64,000 nt of DNA from Gammaproteobacteria bacterium (GTDB lineage Bacteria; Pseudomonadota; Gammaproteobacteria; Pseudomonadales; JAUIET01). Both the position numbers and the translations under genes were made by a program. Of the stretch, positions 56,427-64,000 are shown piece by piece. The stretch is from the NCBI GenBank assembly GCA_030431775.1, contig JAUIHW010000006.1, positions 62,001 through 126,000 on the forward strand. The letters run 5' to 3'. The notes beneath the pieces were generated by a model. The model searched no databases, had not been told where the DNA came from, and saw only the letters and a program-made list of their open reading frames with translations. Every line of letters begins with the position of its first letter. Position 1 is the stretch's first letter.

Positions 56427-57662
56427 ATGAATGAAGCTTGGATTATTGATGCCTGCCGTACCCCGCGTGGCATTGGCAAGGTTGGCAAGGGCGCATTGGC
56501 AGAGATCCACCCGCAGCAACTGGGCGCTACTGTGCTGAAAGCCATTGCCGAGCGCAATGATATCGACACGGCTGAAGTGGACGACATCATCTGGGGAACC
56601 AGCAGCCAGCGCGGCCCGCAAGGCGGCGACCTGGGTCGCATGGCCGCGCTGGATGCCGGCTACGATATCCGCTCCAGCGGGGTAACGTTGGACCGTTTTT
56701 GTGGTTCGGGGATCACCACGGTAAACCTGGCTGCGGCGACTATTATGTCCGGCATGGAGGACCTGGTCATTGCCGGCGGTACTGAGATGATGTCCCTGTA
56801 CGGCAAGCTGCAAGACGGCGCCTCGCCTTTTATGGACAATGGCAATGAACGGTTACGCGCCGAACATCCACAATCCAACCAGGGCGTATGCGCCGATGCG
56901 ATCGCAACCATGCAAGGCATCGATCGGGAGGCAGTGGACAACCTGGCTCTGGAAAGCCAGCGGCGGGCAGCCAATGCCATTGAAAATGGCTACTTTGAGC
57001 GTAGCCTGGTAGCGGTGTATCACGAAGATGGCAGCCTGGCGCTGGACCGTGAGGAATTCCCCCGCCCAGGCACAACACTGCAAGGACTGGCCGGGCTGAA
57101 GCCGTCATTCGAGGCACTTGCTGACTACCCGCTGGACGAAAAGGGCACAACTTATCGCGGCTTGATCCTCCAGAAATACCCGGATCTTGATATTCAGTTT
57201 ATGCACCATGCGGGTAATTCCTCGGGCGTTGTGGACGGCGCAGCAGCGCTATTGTTGGCGTCTCCGGACTACGCGACAGCGCAGGGCTGGAAGCCTCGCG
57301 CCAAGGTGCTGGCTATGGCCAATATGGGTGATTGCCCCACTCTGATGCTGAACGCACCGGTGCCGGCTGCACGTAAGGTGCTGGAGAAAGCGGGTCTTGG
57401 ACTCAATGATATTGACCTGTTTGAAGTCAACGAAGCCTTTGCCGTGGTTGCGGAAAAGTTTATCCGCGATCTGGACCTGGATCGCGACAAAGTTAACGTC
57501 AATGGTGGCGCCATGGCGCTGGGCCACCCTATTGGTGCGACCGGTTCAATACTGATTGGCACTTTGCTGGATGAATTGGAACGCCGCGACCTGCAACGCG
57601 GCCTGGTCACCATGTGTGCGGCCGGCGGCATGGCGCCTGCGGTGATTATTGAGCGTATGTAG
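56427..57662 (+). CDS. Acetyl-CoA C-acyltransferase (thiolase)
   Basis: A 411-residue thiolase. Nucleophile Cys92 is in RFCGSGITT; NEAFAVV, GGAMALGHPIGATG with the catalytic His, and CAAGGMAP with the second Cys are all present. It cleaves or forms beta-ketoacyl-CoA. A GAGG site precedes the ATG. It lies between two crotonase genes, so a beta-oxidation role is likely. Confidence 0.93.
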   Translation: MNEAWIIDACRTPRGIGKVGKGALAEIHPQQLGATVLKAIAERNDIDTAEVDDIIWGTSSQRGPQGGDLGRMAALDAGYDIRSSGVTLDRFCGSGITTVNLAAATIMSGMEDLVIAGGTEMMSLYGKLQDGASPFMDNGNERLRAEHPQSNQGVCADAIATMQGIDREAVDNLALESQRRAANAIENGYFERSLVAVYHEDGSLALDREEFPRPGTTLQGLAGLKPSFEALADYPLDEKGTTYRGLILQKYPDLDIQFMHHAGNSSGVVDGAAALLLASPDYATAQGWKPRAKVLAMANMGDCPTLMLNAPVPAARKVLEKAGLGLNDIDLFEVNEAFAVVAEKFIRDLDLDRDKVNVNGGAMALGHPIGATGSILIGTLLDELERRDLQRGLVTMCAAGGMAPAVIIERM

Positions 57663-57668
57663 CCGCTT

Positions 57669-58553
57669 CTAGAGAGCTGTTTTCACTTTTTCGAAAGGAC
57701 GGACCGGCTTGCGCTCCTGGTCGCCACAGCTGGCCAGTGCCTGAAGTGGCTGCTTGCTGCGCTGAACTGTCACCGCAGCTAACGGCTCTTCAACCATCGA
57801 GTCAGACCTGGTGCGAGCAAAAGTCACCGTTGTCCGTTCGCCGTCTTCCCGAGAGCTTTTCAGGATCAGCCCCTGCTCGGCCTGAAAGCCCTCGGCGGCC
57901 TGAACGGCTGGTGCGAACCAGGAACGGCCACGAAGACAGCTAAAATCCAGCTCTCCGCCTTCGACTTTCTCGGTGAACAGCGCCACCTCTTGTTCAGCAA
58001 GTCGCCCATACAATGCCCCCTGGGGCAGGCATAACACATTAGGGGCGAAGCGGTGGCCACCCAGATGGCTGATTTGCCAGGCCCGCTCCGCTACCCGTTC
58101 GCGCAGCGCTGCATACACCGGCCTACCGTACCGCGCGCAACAGCGGTCGCGTTGGCCGTTCATGCAGACGAAATATTCTGGCTTGACCAGTCGCTGTCCT
58201 TCCCAACGAGCAGAGGCGAACTGCGCGGCCATATCGAGCGTGGCCAGCTCGGAATAATCACTTAACTCCCATTTCCAGGTATCTTCTGCCGTGGCAAGCA
58301 TTACCGTCACACCGCTGCGATCGTATTCAGGCTGGCGAATAAACTGCGGACGCACGCGACACCCCAGCGCACGCAACCGTGCCAGTGTTTGCTGCAGCCA
58401 TTCGCGGCTGCTGGCTGCAAGCTCATTATCCTCCAACACCTTCGCTTTCCAGCTCGGGCGGTATTCAAGCAGCAACCAGATATCCACCTGGTCCGCCGTA
58501 CCGGCCATCGGCTCCGCGGGATTGAACTGGCTGCAATAGTGAGATTCGTTCAC
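57669..58553 (-). CDS. Sucrase/ferredoxin-like (thioredoxin-fold Fe-S) protein
   Basis: A 294-residue protein of the sucraseferredoxin-like family. A thioredoxin-like 2Fe-2S region has Cys130, Cys138 and Cys139 (VCMNGQRDRCCARYG) and His in HLGGHRFAPN (163-172). The biochemical role is not known; an electron-transfer protein is plausible. It lies between thiolase and the hydratase genes but on the opposite strand. Confidence 0.82.
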   Translation of the reverse strand: MNESHYCSQFNPAEPMAGTADQVDIWLLLEYRPSWKAKVLEDNELAASSREWLQQTLARLRALGCRVRPQFIRQPEYDRSGVTVMLATAEDTWKWELSDYSELATLDMAAQFASARWEGQRLVKPEYFVCMNGQRDRCCARYGRPVYAALRERVAERAWQISHLGGHRFAPNVLCLPQGALYGRLAEQEVALFTEKVEGGELDFSCLRGRSWFAPAVQAAEGFQAEQGLILKSSREDGERTTVTFARTRSDSMVEEPLAAVTVQRSKQPLQALASCGDQERKPVRPFEKVKTAL

Positions 58554-58686
58554 TGGAACACCATATTTCTCAATACTCTAAAAGAACTTGTTAATTTCAC
58601 TTATAACTTACCAATTGCGGCTCCGCTCGCGCCGGTTTTCAATTCGCTGTAAACTCCTCGCTTTTTGCGAATCGGAGAACGCACCC

Positions 58687-59451
58687 ATGAGTGACCCCAT
58701 TCTTGTCGACATCAGCAATGGCGTGATGACGATCACCATAAACCGTCCGGAAAGCAAAAACGCGCTGACCAGTGCCTGTGCCCATGGTATCGCCAAGGCC
58801 CTGGATCAACTGGACGAAGATGATACCATCCGAGTTGCCATCCTCACCGGTGCCGGCGGTACTTTTTGTTCTGGCATGGACCTGAAGGGTTTTCTCAGCG
58901 GCGATCTGCCAATTGTGGAAGGTCGTGGTCTGGGTGGGCTTGCCGAGGCACCACCCCGCAAACCGCTGATCGCAGCAGTAGAAGGTTATGCGCTGGCCGG
59001 TGGTTGTGAAATGGCACTCGCTTGTGACCTGATTATTGCTGCCGAAAATGCGAAGTTCGGTATTCCGGAAGTCAAGCGCGGCCTGGTTGCCGCCGGTGGC
59101 GGCCTGCTCCGGCTGCCGCGCCAGATTCCACAGCGCCTCGCCATGGAACTTGCGCTGACCGGTGATTTCATTTCCGCTCAACAAGCGGCCGACATCGGTT
59201 TGATCAATCGCGTTGTGGCGGAAGGCAGCGCCTTGGACGGTGCCCGGGAGCTGGCGGCGAAGATTAACGCCAACGGCCCTCTCGCGGTTACGGTCACCAA
59301 GCAGATCATCCTGGAATCAGCGGATTGGAGCACCGACGAAATGTTTGCCAAGAACAGCGATCTGGCCAACCCGGTCTTGTTCAGCGAGGATGCCGCTGAA
59401 GGGGCCGCCGCCTTTGCCGAGAAGCGCACACCCAATTGGAAAGGCAAATAG
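58687..59451 (+). CDS. Enoyl-CoA hydratase
   Basis: A 254-residue crotonase with both catalytic Glu (Glu108 in GGCEMAL and Glu128 in IPEVKRG) and oxyanion residues in FCSGMDLKG. It should hydrate enoyl-CoA. The ATG at 58687 has GGAG ahead. It leads hydratase-SDR-ligase on the plus strand with gaps of 44 and 18 bases, so an operon. Confidence 0.93.
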   Translation: MSDPILVDISNGVMTITINRPESKNALTSACAHGIAKALDQLDEDDTIRVAILTGAGGTFCSGMDLKGFLSGDLPIVEGRGLGGLAEAPPRKPLIAAVEGYALAGGCEMALACDLIIAAENAKFGIPEVKRGLVAAGGGLLRLPRQIPQRLAMELALTGDFISAQQAADIGLINRVVAEGSALDGARELAAKINANGPLAVTVTKQIILESADWSTDEMFAKNSDLANPVLFSEDAAEGAAAFAEKRTPNWKGK

Positions 59452-59495
59452 TTAACACAAGCGAATTGAAATCAGTCTTTTTTTGAGGATTAATC

Positions 59496-60287
59496 ATGGA
59501 TATAGCCAACAAAACAGCCATCGTAACCGGCGGAGCTTCCGGCCTGGGCCGGGCCACGGTCAAACTCCTTGCGGAAAAAGGTGCCAAAGTCGCGATCTTT
59601 GATATGAACGACGACAAAGGGAGTGCGCTGGCCAAAGAACTCGGCGACCAGGTGAGCTTCCACAATGTCAACGTCGCTAGCGAAGAGTCCGTGCAAACAG
59701 CCATCAACAGTGCGCTTGACAATTTTGGCGAGCTGCATATTTGCTGCAATTTTGCCGGCATCGGCAATGCTATTCGTACCTACGGTAAAAAAGGCCCCTT
59801 CCCACTGGACGAGTTCAACAAGGTCATCCAGGTAAATTTGGTGGGGACCTTCAACGTCACCCGCCTGGCGGCCGAGCAAATGGCCAAGACTGAGCCCTAC
59901 AATGAAGACGGCGCACGCGGTGTTATCATTAACACGGCATCCGTTGCTGCCTACGAAGGCCAAATCGGTCAGGCGGCCTACAGCGCTTCCAAAGGCGGTG
60001 TCGTTGGCATGACTCTGCCAATCGCCCGTGACCTCGCTGTGCTCGGAATACGTTGCAATACCATTGTACCGGGGCTGATAGCTACCCCATTGATGATGGG
60101 TGGCTTTGAAGAAATGACGCCGGAGATCGCGGAGTTTCTCAAACCGTTGTCCTCACAGGTGCTATTTCCCAAGCGCCTGGGCCGCTCAGACGAAATAGCC
60201 CATCTGGCCGGCGCCATTATAGAAAACGATTACATTAACGGTGAATGCATCCGTATGGACGGCGGTATTCGAATGCAGCCCAAATAA
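59496..60287 (+). CDS. Short-chain dehydrogenase, 3-hydroxyacyl-CoA dehydrogenase type II-like
   Basis: A 263-residue SDR with TGGASGLG (11-18), Asp36 for NAD, Ser149 and Tyr162/Lys166 in YSASK. The insertion around [18 protein letters not shown] is typical of the type II 3-hydroxyacyl-CoA dehydrogenases (HSD10). It would oxidise the product of the hydratase. GAGG lies before the ATG. Confidence 0.9.
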   Translation: MDIANKTAIVTGGASGLGRATVKLLAEKGAKVAIFDMNDDKGSALAKELGDQVSFHNVNVASEESVQTAINSALDNFGELHICCNFAGIGNAIRTYGKKGPFPLDEFNKVIQVNLVGTFNVTRLAAEQMAKTEPYNEDGARGVIINTASVAAYEGQIGQAAYSASKGGVVGMTLPIARDLAVLGIRCNTIVPGLIATPLMMGGFEEMTPEIAEFLKPLSSQVLFPKRLGRSDEIAHLAGAIIENDYINGECIRMDGGIRMQPK

Positions 60288-60305
60288 ACAAAAAGGAAAG
60301 CAATA

Positions 60306-61940
60306 ATGACCATGCAACAAACCCCGCTATTACTGTCACGAATACTCGGGCGCGGCGCGAAACTCGACCCGGAGATTGAAGTTGTAACGCAAAAAAGCAG
60401 TGGCCGGCATAGCCAGACGCTGCGCGAAACCTGGCAGCGCGCCAACCAGCTGGCGCATGCTTTGCGAGCCCATGGCGTTCAGCAAGGCGACCGGGTGGCC
60501 AGCTTCATGTGGAATAACCATCGCCACCTGGAAATGTATCAGGCCGTGCCTTCCATGGGTGCAGTTCTGCACACTCTGAACATTCGTCTTGGGCCAGCCG
60601 ATTTGGAATACATCATCAATCACGCCGAAGACCGGGTGATCGTCGCCGATGAAGACCTGCTGCCCTTACTAGAGCCGGTGCTGGACAAGATTCCGACAGT
60701 GGAATTGCTGGTAATCTGCCGAAACGGGGACGGTGGAGAAAGCGGTTTCGGCAATCAGGTCGACTATGAAGATTTTATATCCGAACAAGCCGAACAGTTT
60801 GACTGGCCACAGATCGATGAGAATTCACCGATGGGTTTATGCTACACCAGCGGTACCACTGGGCGACCCAAAGGAGCCATGTACACCCACCGTTCGACCT
60901 ACCTGCACACGGTTACAACCGCTATGGCCGATGCCATCGGCCTGAGTGCGCTGGACTCGGTCTGTGGCATCGTGCCAATGTTCCACGCCATGGCCTGGGG
61001 CCTGCCTTTTACGGCGTCCATGGTGGGCTGTAAACAAGTGATGCCGCACCGCTTCATGACCCCGGATTCCTTGCTCAAACTGATGTGCGACGAGCAGGTG
61101 ACGGTATCGGCCGGTGTGCCGACCATCTGGCAGGGGGTTAAAGCCTGTCTGGAAGCAGACCCGGAGTCTTTCGACCTGAGCCACCTGAAGACACTCACCT
61201 GCGGCGGCTCGGCGCCACCGGTTTCTCTGATGCGCTGGTACTGGGAACAGTATCAGGTTGACTTCCTGCAGGGTTGGGGTATGACCGAAACCAACCCGCT
61301 GGCCACACTGTCCAAGCGGGTGGCCAAACGTTCGCACATCGACCTGAATATCGACCAACAGTTTGAAAATGTCGCCAAAGCCGGTTTGACCATGCCCGGG
61401 CTGGAAATCGAGATATTTGATGATGAGTGGCAACCGGTTCCGCATGACGGAGAGTCTGTGGGTGAGGTGTTGATTCGCGGTCCGTGGATCATCTCCGAGT
61501 ACTACAATAATCCGCAGCCGGAAAAATTCCACGAGGACTGGTTGATTACCGGAGACGTCGCCAAAATCGACCCCGGTGAGTATCTGATGATCTCGGATCG
61601 GTCAAAAGACCTGATCAAAACCGGTGGCGAATGGATTTCTTCGGTCGACCTGGAAAACCACATCGTGGCTTTGCCGGAAATCGCCCAGGCTGCAGTGGTC
61701 GCCCAGCCGCACCCCAAATGGGATGAACGCCCGGTCGCCCTGGTCATTCTGAATGAAGGCGCCGAGCTGGATGCCGCGGCAATCAATCAGCATTGCGCGA
61801 GCAAGTTTGCCAAGTGGCAGCTGCCTGACGACTACATTGTGGTCGAAGAGCTGCCTCTGACATCAACCGGCAAGCTCGACAAGAAGAACATCCGGGCGAA
61901 GCTCGAACAACAGGGCTACAAATTGCCTGATCTGCGCTAG
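60306..61940 (+). CDS. Acyl-CoA ligase (AMP-binding)
   Basis: A 544-residue adenylate-forming enzyme. P-loop YTSGTTGRPKG is at 180-190, the Tyr/Trp-Gly-Met-Thr-Glu motif reads QGWGMTETNP, and the ligase hinge is SDRSKDLIKTGGEWIS with the C-terminal Lys in LTSTGKLDKK. The pattern suits the medium- and long-chain fatty-acid ligases of the AlkK kind. It activates the acid for the neighbouring hydratase, dehydrogenase and thiolase. Confidence 0.92.
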   Translation: MTMQQTPLLLSRILGRGAKLDPEIEVVTQKSSGRHSQTLRETWQRANQLAHALRAHGVQQGDRVASFMWNNHRHLEMYQAVPSMGAVLHTLNIRLGPADLEYIINHAEDRVIVADEDLLPLLEPVLDKIPTVELLVICRNGDGGESGFGNQVDYEDFISEQAEQFDWPQIDENSPMGLCYTSGTTGRPKGAMYTHRSTYLHTVTTAMADAIGLSALDSVCGIVPMFHAMAWGLPFTASMVGCKQVMPHRFMTPDSLLKLMCDEQVTVSAGVPTIWQGVKACLEADPESFDLSHLKTLTCGGSAPPVSLMRWYWEQYQVDFLQGWGMTETNPLATLSKRVAKRSHIDLNIDQQFENVAKAGLTMPGLEIEIFDDEWQPVPHDGESVGEVLIRGPWIISEYYNNPQPEKFHEDWLITGDVAKIDPGEYLMISDRSKDLIKTGGEWISSVDLENHIVALPEIAQAAVVAQPHPKWDERPVALVILNEGAELDAAAINQHCASKFAKWQLPDDYIVVEELPLTSTGKLDKKNIRAKLEQQGYKLPDLR

Positions 61941-61966
61941 GGAGCCAGCTGAGCGGGCAAGCCTGC

Positions 61967-62836
61967 TCACTCGCTCTGCAGTTGTGCGGCGTAGTGGTCC
62001 AGCTTGGCCTGCGCCGCTGCGCTCATCGACGGATACTGTGGGCCAATATTCTCCAGGGTTTTTCGCAACAGGCGGGCGACCTGATAGCGCATATAGGGCT
62101 TGTCGTCCGCTGGAATAACATACCAGGGTGCATACTCGGTGGATGTTTCGCGTATGCAGGTTTCATAGGCCTGCATATAGTCGCCCCAGTGCTGGCGCTC
62201 TTCCAGGTCGGCCGCGGAAAACTTCCAGTTTTTGTCAGGCTCATGCAGGCGCGACAGGAAGCGCTGTTTTTGCTCTGCTTTTGAAACATTAAGCCAGAAC
62301 TTCAAAATGACCGTGCCGTTACGAACCAGGTGTTTTTCATGCTCACGAATGGATTCATAACGCGCCTGCCAGAACGGCTCTTCAATCACCGCGTCCAGCC
62401 GCTGCGACCGTAAATACTCAGGATGCACCTTTACCACCAGCACCTCCTCATAGTAGCTGCGGTTAAAAACGCCTATGCGGCCGCGTTCCGGCAAGCGACA
62501 GCTGGTGCGCCACAGGAAATCGTGATCCAGCTCTTCCTTGGACGGCTGCTTAAACGAATACACCTGGAAGCCAGCCGGGTTCAGCCCCGCCAGCACATTG
62601 CGGATAGTAGAATCTTTGCCGGCTGCATCGATAGCCTGGAAAATACACAGCAATGAATGCCGGTCACGGGCGTAGAAGCGACGCTGCAGTTCGTCGGTCA
62701 GCTTCTCTTCTTTCTTTAACAGCTTCTTGCATTTTTTCTTGTCAGGCGTATCCGCCGCGCGCGTCGCGGTGTCTGCCAGGGAGAAGCTGCCATCAGTGGC
62801 GGCTTTGAACGGGCTATCGGGCGCAAATAGTTTCAT
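61967..62836 (-). CDS. Polyphosphate kinase 2 family protein
   Basis: A 289-residue PPK2 protein, one-domain type. Walker A is AIDAAGKDST (68-77) and the lid/Walker B part is GVFNRSYYEEVL. PPK2 proteins transfer phosphate between polyphosphate and nucleotides (ADP or AMP). Its start overlaps the upstream esterase stop (ATGA). A short GC hairpin lies between it and the convergent ligase gene. Confidence 0.92.
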   Translation of the reverse strand: MKLFAPDSPFKAATDGSFSLADTATRAADTPDKKKCKKLLKKEEKLTDELQRRFYARDRHSLLCIFQAIDAAGKDSTIRNVLAGLNPAGFQVYSFKQPSKEELDHDFLWRTSCRLPERGRIGVFNRSYYEEVLVVKVHPEYLRSQRLDAVIEEPFWQARYESIREHEKHLVRNGTVILKFWLNVSKAEQKQRFLSRLHEPDKNWKFSAADLEERQHWGDYMQAYETCIRETSTEYAPWYVIPADDKPYMRYQVARLLRKTLENIGPQYPSMSAAAQAKLDHYAAQLQSE

Positions 62837-63654
62837 GATTGCTCTTCGTTATTGTCAATTTTCTGTTCCACAAACCTGCTGATCAGGCTTGCGACCAATT
62901 CGGGTTTTTCAGCGTGCAGCCAATGCCCTGTGCCGCTGATAATTTTAAACTGAACATCGGTGAATCGTTGCCGAATCGCTGCCTCATGACTGGGCTGAAT
63001 ATAATCAGAGTATTCACCCTTGAGCAACAAGGTCCGCCCTTTGTAGATTTTGTCTAGCCGCGGAGCTGCAACAAATTCAGGGTACCAGAACTTCAGCGCG
63101 TTGAAATCAATTCTCCAGCCGTAGCTTCCATCCGTCGTTTTCTGCAGATTGGTCATTATGAATTGACGAATTGGCTTCTCCGGAATGGTTTCAGACAGCA
63201 TGTCGTCCGCTTCGCGCCTGGACTGAGGCTTATCAGCGTCAAGCCTCAGTGCCGCTGCAAAAATGGCCTCATGGCCATGAGCATAGTCAACCGGCGCAAT
63301 GTCCAACACTGTCAATGACGCTAGTTGATCTGGTTCAAGCGAGGCCAGCTGCATCGCTACTTTACCGCCCAGCGAGTGTCCAACGAGATGAGCTGTTGCC
63401 AAGCCCTGCCGTTGTAAAGTCACTGCAACTGCACTTGCCATAGCAGTAAGGCTCATATCTTCCAGTAAAGGCGACTGTCCGTGTCCCGGCAAATCGACGG
63501 ACACTACTCTATGCGTTTCGCACAGACTACGCGCCAGTCGACCTAGGTTATCGGCATTGCCGAATAGGCCGTGTAGCAGGACCACGGCGTCGTTCGCTGG
63601 ATCACCAGCCAATTTTACGTTCAGCAACTGCCCCATACATGCACCGAGTTTCAT
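62833..63654 (-). CDS. Alpha/beta hydrolase (YbfF-like esterase)
   Basis: A 273-residue esterase: LLHGLFGNADN oxyanion region, nucleophile Ser94 in GHSLGG, and His in GTGHWLHAEKP. Likely acts on short acyl-CoA or ester substrates (YbfF has palmitoyl-CoA esterase activity in E. coli). ATG choices at 63654 and 63636 are both weak. It overlaps PPK2 and is divergent from the lipoprotein gene. Confidence 0.87.
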   Translation of the reverse strand: MKLGACMGQLLNVKLAGDPANDAVVLLHGLFGNADNLGRLARSLCETHRVVSVDLPGHGQSPLLEDMSLTAMASAVAVTLQRQGLATAHLVGHSLGGKVAMQLASLEPDQLASLTVLDIAPVDYAHGHEAIFAAALRLDADKPQSRREADDMLSETIPEKPIRQFIMTNLQKTTDGSYGWRIDFNALKFWYPEFVAAPRLDKIYKGRTLLLKGEYSDYIQPSHEAAIRQRFTDVQFKIISGTGHWLHAEKPELVASLISRFVEQKIDNNEEQS

Positions 63655-63694
63655 TCATAGGTAAAATAGTGGCCAAATACAACGAGGAGCCCCC

Positions 63695-64000
63695 GTGCCA
63701 AAACAAATAGCCGCCGTTATTGTCGCATCAATCAGCTTACTGTTGCTTGCCAGCTGTGCAAATTCTCCATCATCCAGCGTAGCGGACACATCGTTTCCGT
63801 ATACCATACTTTCGCCCGACGTCCGCCCCGAGAGCTACCGCAGGGTTCTGATTGCGCCAGTAAATTTTGGCAAACCGTCGCGCAAGTACCTGCGTGACTA
63901 CGAAGATCGTGTTGACAGCTTTGTACGAGAACGGCTCGAGCAGTCAGGGTTTAGTCTGGTATCCAGCGCCCTCTTCCAGGACAGTTGGGACGAAGCCGTT
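63695..64000 (+). CDS. Lipoprotein, unknown, 5' part only
   Basis: The first 102 codons of a lipoprotein that runs off the right edge. A GTG start has GAGGAG six bases ahead. The signal peptide (AAVIVASISLLLLASC) ends with a lipobox LLAS-Cys, Cys being residue 21. The mature part (YRRVLIAPVNFG, then charged helices) is not recognised. The upstream 40 bases include TAAAAT. Confidence 0.75.
   Translation, partial: MPKQIAAVIVASISLLLLASCANSPSSSVADTSFPYTILSPDVRPESYRRVLIAPVNFGKPSRKYLRDYEDRVDSFVRERLEQSGFSLVSSALFQDSWDEAV

Noticed and set aside
61951-61968. An intrinsic terminator between the ligase and PPK2 genes
   Set aside because: An eight-pair stem exists but no T-run follows on either strand, so it is not called.

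Overview
The window is a piece of chromosome from a gammaproteobacterium. Nearly every core gene and gene order matches the Pseudomonas/Cellvibrionales lineage: rne next to rluC-HAD-sppA-yceD, cysS-glnS-ppiB-lpxH, and leuCDB-asd-fimV-truA-trpFBA-accD-folC-dedD-cvpA-purF-metZ. The TonB-dependent receptor, flavin monooxygenase and set of CoA-type catabolic enzymes in the last quarter suggest a free-living, possibly marine, lipid- or terpenoid-using member (inference; the species cannot be named from the sequence). No IS element, prophage, integrase or CRISPR array was seen.

Layout. 1-7.8 kb: rRNA/RNA metabolism (yceD fragment, S49 peptidase, HAD phosphatase, rluC, divergent rne with a long structured leader), tRNA-Ser, the BAX-inhibitor-like protein YccA and two small proteins. 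7.8-12.4 kb: galE, trmA, an unusual winged-helix/nuclease-like protein, a metallo-beta-lactamase-fold hydrolase, an all-alpha dUTPase and a 28-residue membrane peptide. 12.4-13.1 kb: a tRNA-Pro/Arg/His operon with an internal 77-bp duplication that carries a tRNA-His fragment. 13.1-18.1 kb: cysS, glnS, ppiB, lpxH, miaE. 18.1-25.9 kb (minus strand): DUF1289, TgpA transglutaminase, DUF58, MoxR ATPase, metZ, purF, cvpA. 25.9-39.7 kb (minus): dedD, folC, accD, trpABF, truA, fimV, asd, leuBDC, with a divergent LysR regulator. 40.7-48.5 kb: ttcA, mdh, an esterase, a small protein behind a sigma-54-like promoter, and the ybbP-ybbA/tesA set. 48.8-64 kb: accessory metabolism, with a flavin monooxygenase, TonB receptor, AsmA-like protein, two crotonase-fold enzymes, thiolase, thioredoxin-like ferredoxin, SDR, acyl-CoA ligase, PPK2 kinase, an esterase and the start of a lipoprotein gene.

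How the genes work together. The central minus-strand block makes leucine, tryptophan, methionine, purine, folate and malonyl-CoA precursors, with genes often coupled by stop/start overlaps. The right-hand block has the parts of a CoA-dependent beta-oxidation-like route (ligase, hydratase, dehydrogenase, thiolase) with an outer-membrane receptor and an oxygenase nearby.

The most interesting points are the tRNA operon duplication and its AGGA-loop hairpins, a CTG start of folC that overlaps the accD stop, three unassigned peptides of 28-59 residues, one of them behind a sigma-54-like promoter, and the duplicated winged-helix/PD-(D/E)XK-like protein. All functional statements rest on reading motifs and gene order by eye; no database search was run.
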